From CAZMCC01 sp964564695 (lineage in GTDB: Bacteria > Planctomycetota > Phycisphaerae > Phycisphaerales > UBA1924): 64,000 nt of DNA. A program made the position numbers and the translations under genes. The DNA is taken from the NCBI GenBank assembly GCA_964564695.1, contig CAZMCC010000005.1, positions 1 through 64,000 on the forward strand, in the 5' to 3' direction. The notes below the pieces were generated by a model. The model did no database searches. It saw nothing but the letters and a program-made list of their open reading frames with translations, and was not told the DNA's origin. This document shows, in pieces, positions 37,057-44,476 of this stretch (position 1 is the first letter of the stretch; every line of letters starts with the position of its first letter).

Positions 37057-37347
37057 ATGAGCAAGGCACGACCGACAGCTTCCCGCAAGAACGCCGCGAA
37101 GCACGCGGCGGCTGATCGGCGCAAGGGCAAGAGCGCCGGCGTGCAGGCCGGCGAGTATGTCCGCGAGCAGATGCACAAGCTCAAGGCGGAGACCGGTGCG
37201 ACGCGGAAGCCCAGGTCACGGGCCCAGGCCGTGGCCATCGGGTTGAACGAAGCACGGGAGGACGGCATCCGCGTGCCGCGGCGCAAGTCTTCGGCGAAGA
37301 AGCGATCGTCCACCTCATCGCGATCACCGAGGTCGCGCAGCAGATAG
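37057..37347 (+). CDS. DUF6496-like small basic protein
   Basis: 96 residues from ATG 37057. Core VREQMHKLKAETGA...SRAQAVAIGLNEAREDGIRVP matches the short domain found in many bacteria as DUF6496-type (KSRKQAIAIALSEA pattern). The flanks are Lys/Arg/Ser-rich, suggesting nucleic-acid contact. Function unknown. A strong terminator follows 90 bases later. Confidence 0.7.
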   Translation: MSKARPTASRKNAAKHAAADRRKGKSAGVQAGEYVREQMHKLKAETGATRKPRSRAQAVAIGLNEAREDGIRVPRRKSSAKKRSSTSSRSPRSRSR

Positions 37348-37435
37348 CGGGGAGAAAGCAACGCCCGGCGTCGTCCAGTCGAACGGGAAACTGGACGAGG
37401 GCCATACGGGACAACGGCGTTGCCAGACGTACGGG

Positions 37436-37481
37436 AGCCCGGCGCGCGAGTGGGCAGCGCACGCCGGGCTCTCTCTTTTTT
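37436..37481 (+). terminator. Rho-independent terminator after the DUF6496 gene
   Basis: Stem AGCCCGGCG (37436-37444) and CGCCGGGCT (37462-37470) followed by CTCTCTTTTTT. Confidence 0.85.
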
Positions 37482-37503
37482 GCGCGCGACGCCGGCCCTC
37501 CCC

Positions 37504-37541
37504 GGGACGCCGGACCTGGGGCTCTGCGAAGGTCCGGGCCT
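37504..37541. repeat. Dispersed hairpin repeat, family III copy 2
   Basis: Read on the minus strand: CCCGGACCTTCG, loop, CAGGTCCGGCGTCCC. Same core as at 15447 and 56458. The surrounding 37348-37642 has no gene apart from the terminator. Confidence 0.7.
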
Positions 37542-37642
37542 GCTCTCTGCTTCCCCCGCGCATCATCGCCCGCTGATCCGACGCTCCCGCGCGCACGATC
37601 ACCGCCGGGGCCCGAGGGGGTCGCTTTCGCTCCTGGCTCTCA

Positions 37643-38182
37643 TCAAGGCTTCGCCGCCGTTGCATCCCCCCGCACCGGCCAGGACGCCCGCATCGAATCG
37701 CGCAGGCGGTGGGCGAGCCAATACGACGGCGGCTGCAGCGTTTCGCGCTGCGGGTCGGTCGGGATTCCGGTCGAGGGCAGGTTGGCTTCGACCGCGAGCA
37801 GGTAGCCGCCGAAGAGCTTCATCGCTTCCTCAACGGTCGGCGGCTCATTCGGGGCCAGCGGGCGCGTGGTGGTGGCCCCGGTCGAGATGTCCTCGACCAT
37901 CGAGAGCGGGCCCCAGTAGAGCATCCAGAATTGGTCGCGGGCGGCGTTCCACGCGACTCGGTCGGACGTGCTCGCGAGCGTGGCCGCGGCCTGGGAGGCC
38001 TCGAAGTAGAGCGTGATCTGCTTGTCGTAAAACGGGGCCGCGGCGGTGCGCTGGCTCGTGACCTGGTACGTGTGCACGCCCCACAGAAACGCCGCGAGAG
38101 CGACGAGGCCGGAGAGAATCTTGAGGCCAAGGTCGAGGCGCGGGAGCCAGTTGAACGACGCGGGAGGCGGGTTCGTGCTCAT
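37643..38182 (-). CDS. Membrane-anchored hypothetical protein
   Basis: 179 residues from ATG 38182 (MSTNPPPASFNWLPRLDLGL). One N-terminal helix (LKILSGLVALAAFLWGVHTY) then a soluble helical part: FYDKQITLYFEASQAAATLA, WNAARDQFWMLYWGPLSMVE, VEEAMKLFGGYLLAVEANLP. It resembles small anchored proteins annotated only as hypothetical; no function assigned. Confidence 0.7.
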   Translation of the reverse strand: MSTNPPPASFNWLPRLDLGLKILSGLVALAAFLWGVHTYQVTSQRTAAAPFYDKQITLYFEASQAAATLASTSDRVAWNAARDQFWMLYWGPLSMVEDISTGATTTRPLAPNEPPTVEEAMKLFGGYLLAVEANLPSTGIPTDPQRETLQPPSYWLAHRLRDSMRASWPVRGDATAAKP

Positions 38183-38237
38183 GGGGGATTGTTGTATGAC
38201 GGCGTGCGGCACACGGTCCGCTGCAACGCGCAAACCC

Positions 38238-38330
38238 GTGCCACCGAGGAAGCTGCTCGGAGCTTCCTCGGTGCTCTTCGCGTTGACCTCGAATCACACC
38301 GAGGACCGCAATGCCGGTCCTCGATGGCAC
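38238..38330. repeat. 93-bp GTGCCAC double-hairpin element, copy 1 (family II)
   Basis: Ends GTGCCAC/GTGGCAC-like. Hairpin A: CACCGAGGAAGC/GCTTCCTCGGTG (12 bp). Hairpin B: CGAGGACCG/CGGTCCTCG (9 bp). Between them the conserved TGCTC-NN-CGCGTTG. The reverse complement of 40517-40609 has the same plan and length with different stems. Confidence 0.88.
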
Positions 38331-38366
38331 GACGCGCCGGACGAAACGACAGTCCGTTCGAGGCAA

Positions 38367-39230
38367 TCACCGTTCGTCAAATGCTCGCCGCATGAGCAGC
38401 TTCAGGGCCGCCTCGCGTAGCCGAAGCTCGTCCCTCGTAAGCCGGATTCGATACTGACCCCACCGATGCTCATACTCGAGCAGATCAAAGCCGGCCTCTT
38501 CGAGCTGTGCGTCGGTCTCCTGCGACTTGGGGAGTCGGATCTCGACGTTCACATGGTTCTTCTTGGCGCGCAGGACGACGAAGTTGTCGGCCCTGCCGTT
38601 CGCGTACAGACCAATGTAGTGCTTGTTGTACTTCAACTCGTACTCGGGCGCGAATGCGCGGATGAGAGCAAGTACGTCGTCTGCGAGCTGCACGCTCGCC
38701 TTGGAGCCCTTGTTCTCCCAGTACGAACGATCGGCGACTTCCATGTCCTCGTCCTCGTCGATCCCGAGGCGGAGTTCGTCGAGCACCTTGAGAAACGTAA
38801 GCGCGTAATCGTCACCGACCCGATACGCCGACAGCTGAAGCGCGATGATCGGAATCTGACCGTTGAACAGCCCGATCACGTTCAGAAAGCGGCTCGTGAT
38901 CTCCTCGGCCACGATCACGGCGCAGTGCTCGAACTGCGGGTACCGCTTTCGTTCGATATCCCAATACTCGATCGTGCGGATGATGTGGCTCTCGTCCGTC
39001 CTGCCAAGCTGAATCTCGACCTCGTAACGCCGGGGCGACTCGGGCTCCTGCAGCAGCAGGTCAAGCCTCCCTGCATGGGGCTGCATTCGCTCCTTGTCCT
39101 TGAGGATGAGTTCGCCGAGGCCGAGGATGCCCGGGTCAAGAGCAACCTGCTCCTGCACCCACTTCTCGTTGAGAAGTGGGTTTCCTTTCAGCAGCACACG
39201 CTCAAGGCGTGTTGTCCTCGGCGTTGGCAT
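38367..39230 (-). CDS. PD-(D/E)XK nuclease-like protein with DUF5655-like C-terminus
   Basis: 287 residues from ATG 39230, five bases after the thiolase stop. N-terminal half: LGLGELILKD, GRLDLLLQEPESPRRYEVEI and QLGRTDESHII, a beta-beta-alpha core like NucS-type nucleases (D then E-x-Q instead of the usual E-x-K). C-terminal half: YNKHYIGLYANGRADNFVVL, HVNVEIRLPKSQETD, FDLLEYEHRWGQYRIRLTRD, the DUF5655-type domain. Possibly a restriction- or repair-related nuclease, or a nuclease-like binding protein if Gln replaces the catalytic Lys. Confidence 0.72.
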   Translation of the reverse strand: MPTPRTTRLERVLLKGNPLLNEKWVQEQVALDPGILGLGELILKDKERMQPHAGRLDLLLQEPESPRRYEVEIQLGRTDESHIIRTIEYWDIERKRYPQFEHCAVIVAEEITSRFLNVIGLFNGQIPIIALQLSAYRVGDDYALTFLKVLDELRLGIDEDEDMEVADRSYWENKGSKASVQLADDVLALIRAFAPEYELKYNKHYIGLYANGRADNFVVLRAKKNHVNVEIRLPKSQETDAQLEEAGFDLLEYEHRWGQYRIRLTRDELRLREAALKLLMRRAFDER

Positions 39231-39235
39231 TCCGC

Positions 39236-40456
39236 TTAGACCTCCACCACCATCGCCACACTGTTCCCCCCACCCAGGCACAGGGCCGCGAGCCCCCGCT
39301 TCCCGCCCGTGCGCTTGAGCTGGTGGATGAGCGTGGTCAGCACGCGGGCGCCGCTGGCGCCGATGGGGTGGCCCAGCGCGATCCCCCCGCCGGCGATGTT
39401 GAGCTTGCTCTCGGGGATGTCCTGGCCCTCGGCCTTGAGGCCCTTCAAATTGCTCAGGACCTGGGCGGCGAACGCCTCGTTGATCTCGAAGAGGTCGATG
39501 TCCTTGGCGCTCAGGTTCGCCTTGGCGAGCACGCCCAGGATGCCGGAGATCGGGGCGGCGAAGATGTCCTTGGGCGCGACGCCGCTGGTGTGATACGCCA
39601 CGATCTTGGCGAGGGGCTTGACGCCGTGCTTCTCGGCGTGGGCGAGGCTCGACACGATGAGTGCGGCGGCGCCGTCCGAGATCTGGCTCGCGTTCGCGGC
39701 CGTCACGCTGCCGTCGGGCGTGAACACGGCCCGGAGCTTCGCGATGCTGTCGGCCGTCGTCTCGGCCCGGATGCCCTCGTCGGCGGACACACCGGGCGAC
39801 TTCTTGTCGAGGCACTGCTCGCCGGTGAGGGCGACGATCTCGTTCTTGAACCAGCCCTGCTTGGTCGCCTCGGCGGCCCGCTGGTGGCTCTGGGCCGCGA
39901 AGCGGTCCTGGTCGGCGCGGGTGATCTCGAACTTCTTGGCGATGTGGTCCGCGGCGTTGCCCATCGGCCAGCCTTCAAAGGCGCAGCGGAGGCCGTCGAA
40001 CGCCATGACGTCTTCCATCTGCGTCGGGCCGTACTTGACGCCTTCGCGGATGCGGGCGAAGTGCGGGGCGGCGGTCATGTTCTCAAAGCCGCCGGCGATG
40101 ACCGTCTCGTTGTCGCCCGCCTTGATGGACTGGGCCGCGAGCATGACGGCCTGGAGGCCCGAGCCGCAGACCTTGTTGACGGTGTTCGCGGAGGTCGTGT
40201 CGGGGAGCCCGGCCTTGAGGGCGGCCTGGCGGGCGGGGTTCTGGCTGAGGCCGGCCTGCAGGACGCAGCCCATGATGACTTCGTTGAAGGAGCCCGCGGC
40301 CGCGCCCTTCTCAAAGGCGGGGTTCTCGGCGAGCACGCCCTTGATGGCGTACGAGCCCAGGACCGGAGACGGGACCTTGGCGACGCCGCCGAAGAACTTG
40401 CCGATCGGGGTGCGCTTGGCGGCGAGAATGACGGGGGTGTTGGCGGCGGACGACAT
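39236..40456 (-). CDS. Acetyl-CoA C-acyltransferase (thiolase)
   Basis: 406 residues; AAGGAG lies 10 bases before ATG. Condenses two acetyl-CoA or cleaves 3-ketoacyl-CoA. Catalytic Cys in NKVCGSGLQAVMLAAQ (about residue 95), His in GIALGHPIGASGARVL (about 364), second Cys in AALCLGGGNS (about 393); also FEINEAFA. Full-length. Biosynthetic (AtoB/PhbA) versus degradative role cannot be settled; no fatty-acid oxidation genes are adjacent. Confidence 0.95.
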   Translation of the reverse strand: MSSAANTPVILAAKRTPIGKFFGGVAKVPSPVLGSYAIKGVLAENPAFEKGAAAGSFNEVIMGCVLQAGLSQNPARQAALKAGLPDTTSANTVNKVCGSGLQAVMLAAQSIKAGDNETVIAGGFENMTAAPHFARIREGVKYGPTQMEDVMAFDGLRCAFEGWPMGNAADHIAKKFEITRADQDRFAAQSHQRAAEATKQGWFKNEIVALTGEQCLDKKSPGVSADEGIRAETTADSIAKLRAVFTPDGSVTAANASQISDGAAALIVSSLAHAEKHGVKPLAKIVAYHTSGVAPKDIFAAPISGILGVLAKANLSAKDIDLFEINEAFAAQVLSNLKGLKAEGQDIPESKLNIAGGGIALGHPIGASGARVLTTLIHQLKRTGGKRGLAALCLGGGNSVAMVVEV

Positions 40457-40516
40457 GGTCGGGAGACTCCTTTTTGGATGATAGGAGCGAGGGGTGCGAC
40501 AGGTGGGTGCCGTAGG

Positions 40517-40609
40517 GTGCCACTACCGGCGGCTTTGAGCCGGTAGTGCGGGTATTTGAGGGCGACAACGCGCGGAGCACTACCGGCCCAGGGCGGCCGG
40601 TAGTGGCAC
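40517..40609. repeat. 93-bp GTGCCAC double-hairpin element, copy 2 (family II)
   Basis: Ends GTGCCAC/GTGGCAC. Hairpins CACTACCGGC/GCCGGTAGTG and CACTACCGGCC/GGCCGGTAGTG. The conserved CGCGTTG of copy 1 is at the same offset on the minus strand. Lies between the thiolase and tpiA genes. Confidence 0.88.
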
Positions 40610-40629
40610 CCTCTCTCCGTTCACCGGCC

Positions 40630-41448
40630 TCACCCCGTCGCGTTCACGATCGCGAGGAACTCGTCGGCCTTGAGGCTGGCGCCGCCGATGAGGCCGCCGT
40701 CGATGTCGGGCTGGGCGAAGAGCTCGGCGGCGTTGGAGGACTTCATCGAACCGCCGTACTGGATGACCATGGCGTCGGCCGCGGGCTGGGTGTACATGGC
40801 GGCGAGGGCGCGCCGGATCTTGGCGTGGGCGTCCTGGGCGTCGGCGGGGGTGGCGGTCTTGCCGGTGCCGATGGCCCAGACGGGCTCGTAGGCGATGACG
40901 ACGCGGGCGAGCTGGTCGGGGGTGACGGCGTCGAGACCCGCCCGGAGCTGGCGCTCGTTCACGGCGTCGGTGTGGCCCGCGAGCCGTTCGTCGAGCTTCT
41001 CGCCGATGCACAGGATGACCGAGAAGCCGGCACCGAGGGCGGCGCGGGTTTTCTTGTTGATCAGAGCGTCGGGCTCGCCCAGGACGTGGCGGCGCTCGGA
41101 GTGGCCCGCGAGGATGTAGGAACAGCCGCAATCCTTGAGCATGGCGAGCGAGACCTCGCCGGTGAAGGCGCCGTCGGGCTCGAACCAGGCGTCCTGGGCG
41201 CCGAGGGTGATGCGGGAGGCGAGCGACGGGGCGGCCGAGGACTCGCCGGCGATGACGTCGCGCACGCCGATCAGATAGGGGAACGGCGGGAAGAGCACGA
41301 CGCGGAGGCCCGCCTTGCCCGCGCTGCCCACGCCTCGGCCGGGGCGCGAAGCGAGCCCCTTGCATACGGCCTTGGCGAGGGCGCCGGCGCCGGCCTTGTC
41401 GGTGTTCATCTTCCAGTTGCCGCCGATGATGCGGGGACGGGTGGGCAT
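40630..41448 (-). CDS. tpiA: Triosephosphate isomerase
   Basis: 272 residues. Interconverts dihydroxyacetone phosphate and glyceraldehyde-3-phosphate in glycolysis. Catalytic Lys in GGNWKMNTD (residue 13), His in ILAGHSERRHVLGE (about 115), Glu in VIAYEPVWAIGTGKTATPA (about 187), phosphate loop IQYGGSMKSSNA and GLIGGASLKADEF. Slightly longer than the usual 250, with an extra loop SRPGRGVGSAGKAG near residue 40. Confidence 0.97.
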   Translation of the reverse strand: MPTRPRIIGGNWKMNTDKAGAGALAKAVCKGLASRPGRGVGSAGKAGLRVVLFPPFPYLIGVRDVIAGESSAAPSLASRITLGAQDAWFEPDGAFTGEVSLAMLKDCGCSYILAGHSERRHVLGEPDALINKKTRAALGAGFSVILCIGEKLDERLAGHTDAVNERQLRAGLDAVTPDQLARVVIAYEPVWAIGTGKTATPADAQDAHAKIRRALAAMYTQPAADAMVIQYGGSMKSSNAAELFAQPDIDGGLIGGASLKADEFLAIVNATG

Positions 41449-41464
41449 GGGGGAGCGTAGCGGG

Positions 41465-41626
41465 AGATCCCCCTCCGCAACGCGGAGGGGGACACGTCGA
41501 ATCGGCGTTCAGCCGATTCGACGAGGGGGAGGAAGTCTGACGTCGGAACGAACGACGCCCTCCCCCTCGCTTGCTCGGCTGAACGCCGAGCAAGCATTTC
41601 CCCCTCCGCGTTGCGGAGGGGGATCT
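41465..41626. repeat. Double-hairpin repeat, family I, full inverted element b
   Basis: 162 bases: left half with stem TCGAATCGGC/GCCGATTCGA, a 25-base spacer, then an inverted right half with stem CTTGCTCGGC/GCCGAGCAAG. Both ends carry CCCCCTCCGC/GCGGAGGGGG next to AGATC/GATCT. Confidence 0.92.
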
Positions 41627-41659
41627 AAAAAAACCCGGCGGACGCAGGTCCGCCGGGTT
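41627..41659 (-). terminator. Rho-independent terminator of the Bax-inhibitor gene
   Basis: Stem AACCCGGCGGAC (41632-41643)/GTCCGCCGGGTT (41648-41659); on the minus strand a run of seven T follows. Confidence 0.88.
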
Positions 41660-41683
41660 CGTGATTTCGGAGAATGTGACTGT

Positions 41684-42496
41684 TTACTCGCTCGCCCGCA
41701 GGTACGCGAGCAGGCGGAGGATCGAGACGTAGAGCCAGACGAGGGTGACGAGCAGGCCGAAGGCGCCGACCCACTCGTACTGCTTGGGCAGACCGTCGTT
41801 CACGCCCTGCTCGATGTAGTCGAAGTCGAGCACGAGGTTGGCGGCGGCGAGGCCGACGATGAAGAGGCTGAAGCCGATGCCGATCGGGCCGATATCCCAG
41901 ATGAACGGAATCGTGAAGCCCAGGACGAAGTGGAGCATGATCTGGGCGAGGCACAGGAAGAACAGGCCGCCGGTCGCGGCGATCACGATGCGGGCGAACA
42001 TCGGCGTCGCCCGGATGATGCGGAAGTAGTACGCCAGGAGCATGGCGCCCGAGACGCCGAAGGTGGCGAGCACGGCGGTGATGATCAGCGCGGGGCCGCC
42101 GGGGTTCTTGCCGAACTGGGTGGCGTAGAAGACGCTCAGGGCGCCGCAGAAGAGGCCCTCGACGATCGCGAAGACCGGGGCGGTGAACATCGCGTACTTG
42201 GGCATGCGGGAGACCGCGAGGTACGAGAAGAAGCCCACGACGACCGTGCCGGCCCACACCGGGATGATGAGGTGGGGGTTGGGCTTGAGCCACATCCAGC
42301 CGACGACGGCGGAGGCGGCGGTGACGGCGAGCAGGATCAGCGTGGCCGTGATCGTGCCGGCGATCGTCATCTGGTGCGAGCGGACGTCGGTCAGCGACGA
42401 CGCGCCGCGGGCGCTGGTCGTCGACTGAAACTGGTCCCACGTCATGGGCTTGTTGAACGTGTCCCCGGAGAAGACGGGGTTGTTCGAACGGAGCAT
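41684..42496 (-). CDS. Bax inhibitor-1/YccA family membrane protein
   Basis: 270 residues, seven likely membrane helices: AGTITATLILLAVTAASAVV, PVWAGTVVVGFFSYLAV, TAPVFAIVEGLFCGALSVFY, ALIITAVLATFGVSGAML, IVIAATGGLFFLCLAQIML and two more; ends with acidic LDFDYIEQGVNDGLPKQYEW, typical of the YccA/BI-1 C-terminal Asp pair. Proposed role in membrane stress or ion leak. A strong ribosome site (GGAGG) lies 7 bases before ATG. Confidence 0.9.
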   Translation of the reverse strand: MLRSNNPVFSGDTFNKPMTWDQFQSTTSARGASSLTDVRSHQMTIAGTITATLILLAVTAASAVVGWMWLKPNPHLIIPVWAGTVVVGFFSYLAVSRMPKYAMFTAPVFAIVEGLFCGALSVFYATQFGKNPGGPALIITAVLATFGVSGAMLLAYYFRIIRATPMFARIVIAATGGLFFLCLAQIMLHFVLGFTIPFIWDIGPIGIGFSLFIVGLAAANLVLDFDYIEQGVNDGLPKQYEWVGAFGLLVTLVWLYVSILRLLAYLRASE

Positions 42497-42529
42497 GCGA
42501 CATCCTCCACAGAGGGGAACGAGAAGCCC

Positions 42530-42564
42530 CCGGCGACATCGCCGGGATGTTGAGACTGAGTATA
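42530..42564 (-). promoter_or_regulatory. Promoter and leader hairpin of the Bax-inhibitor gene
   Basis: TATACT on the minus strand (42564-42559) gives a start near 42552; the leader then holds CCCGGCGA/TCGCCGGG (42531-42548), which might also terminate guaB transcription. No good -35 seen. Confidence 0.4.
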
Positions 42565-42613
42565 TCGGAAGACGGCCGAACAGCCGCCAATTCGGGCGGG
42601 GGGTGCCCTGAAT

Positions 42614-44164
42614 TTATTCCGCGCGCTCGGTGGCCCCGAGGGTGTAGTTCGGGGCCTCACGGGTGATCTTGATGTTGTGGGGATGGCTCTCGGTCATGCC
42701 CGCGTTGGTGATCCTGACAAAGCGGGTAAGCTCGCGGAAATCGGCGAGGTTAGGGGTGCCGCAGTACCCCATCGAGGCCTTGAGGCCCCCGACCATCTGA
42801 TAGACGAATTCGGCCAAAGGTCCGCGGTACGGGACAAGTCCCTCCACCCCCTCGGGGACGAACTTCTGGCGCAGCTTGGCCGCTTCGGCGGCGGAGCTCC
42901 CTGCGGCGGCGTTGGCCTGGCCATAGCGGTCGGCCGAGCCGGCGTTCATGGCGCCCTCGGAGCCCATGCCGCGGTAGGACTTGTACCGGCGGCCGCCGGA
43001 GATGACGAGCTCGCCGGGCGATTCGTCCAAACCGGCGAAGGGCGAGCCGAGCATGACGCAGGGAGCGCCGGCGGCGAGGGCCTTGGCGATGTCGCCGGAC
43101 ATGCGGATGCCGCCGTCGGCGATGACGGGGACGTCCTTGAAGCCGGCGGCGGCGAGGCCGCGAACGGCGTTGAAGATGGCCGTGATCTGCGGGACGCCCA
43201 CGCCGGTGACGACGCGGGTGGTGCAGATGGAGCCGGGGCCTATGCCGGCCTTGATGGCGTCGGCGCCGGCGGCGGCGAGGGCGGCGGCGCCCTCGGCGGT
43301 GGCCACGTTGCCGGCGATGACTTCGACGTGGGGGTGGCGCTTCTTGATCTCGCGGACGGTGCGCAGGACGTTCTCGGAGTGGCCGTGGGACGTGTCGACG
43401 ACGACGACGTCGGCCTCGGCGGCGATGAGGGCTTCGACGCGGTCGTAGGCGTCGACGCCGCAGGCGGCGCCGCAGCGGAGGCGCCCGCGCGAGTCGAGGT
43501 TTGCGGCGGGGAACTGGCCGAGGCGGTCGATGTCACGCTGGGTGATCATGCCGGTAAGGCGGCCCTGCGCGTCGACGAGGAGGAGCTTCTCGACCTTGCG
43601 CTGGTAGAGGATCTGCTCGGCCTGCTCGAGCGTGGTGGTGGCCGGGGCGGTGACGAGGTTGGTCGAGGTCATGACCTCGCCGATGGGCGTGGTCGGCTTC
43701 TCGACGAACTTGAGGTCGCGCCGGGTGAGGATGCCGACGACCTTGCCCTTGGAGCGGAGGGTGATGTGACCGTCGTCGGTGACGGGGAAGCCGCTGACGT
43801 TGTACGTCCGCATCAGGTCGCGGGCCTGCGCGACGGTGTTGAGCGGGCCGAGCGTGATGGGGTCGAGGATGACGCCGTTGGCGGAACGCTTGACCTTGGA
43901 GACCTCGCGGGCCTGCGCGTCGATGGGGATGTTGCGGTGGATGATGCCCATGCCGCCTTCCTGCGCCAGCGCGATGGCGAGGGCGGACTCGGTGACGGTG
44001 TCCATCGGGGCGGAGATGAGCGGGATGGTCAGCGTGATGGAGCGCGTCAGGCGGGTGGAGACGTCGGCCTGGGAAGGGACGAGGTCGCTGTAGCGCGGCA
44101 GGAGCAGGACGTCGTCGAAGGTGACGCCTTCGGAGATGATCTTGCCGTTGTACGGGTCGGACAC
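42614..44164 (-). CDS. guaB: IMP dehydrogenase
   Basis: 516 residues from GTG 44164, chosen because AGGGAG stands 7 bases before it and the family start (KIISEGVTFDDVLLLPRYSD) follows closely; ATG 44290 would add 42 low-complexity residues and has no ribosome site. Oxidises IMP to XMP with NAD, first step to GMP. TIM barrel with catalytic Cys in GPGSICTTRVVTGVGVPQ (about residue 312), inserted CBS pair (IGEVMTSTNLVTAPATTTLE), flap YRGMGSEGAM. Confidence 0.96.
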   Translation of the reverse strand: MSDPYNGKIISEGVTFDDVLLLPRYSDLVPSQADVSTRLTRSITLTIPLISAPMDTVTESALAIALAQEGGMGIIHRNIPIDAQAREVSKVKRSANGVILDPITLGPLNTVAQARDLMRTYNVSGFPVTDDGHITLRSKGKVVGILTRRDLKFVEKPTTPIGEVMTSTNLVTAPATTTLEQAEQILYQRKVEKLLLVDAQGRLTGMITQRDIDRLGQFPAANLDSRGRLRCGAACGVDAYDRVEALIAAEADVVVVDTSHGHSENVLRTVREIKKRHPHVEVIAGNVATAEGAAALAAAGADAIKAGIGPGSICTTRVVTGVGVPQITAIFNAVRGLAAAGFKDVPVIADGGIRMSGDIAKALAAGAPCVMLGSPFAGLDESPGELVISGGRRYKSYRGMGSEGAMNAGSADRYGQANAAAGSSAAEAAKLRQKFVPEGVEGLVPYRGPLAEFVYQMVGGLKASMGYCGTPNLADFRELTRFVRITNAGMTESHPHNIKITREAPNYTLGATERAE

Positions 44165-44476
44165 GGGCGTGCTCCCTGCGGGCGCGGCATCACCTGGGCG
44201 GCCGGACGAGTTCGTCGCGGGGGAGCCGTTGCCGGCGATCGGTGAAACGGAGAGGGAGGACCGAGCCTGAGAAATCGTGTGGCCTTCCATGGGCAAGCGT
44301 TGCAGGTTCGCGTGCCAAGTCAAGCATCCGCAGCGCAAGCGCCCGTTGAAATCCGCGAATCGACAGGGGGCGACCCATGATTCGCGGGCGTGTGCCGCAT
44401 CGACACGACAATAATCGCTCCGTCGCCGCAACGGCGCGCTCACGCGAAGGCGCTGGGACGAAAGGGCACACATACC

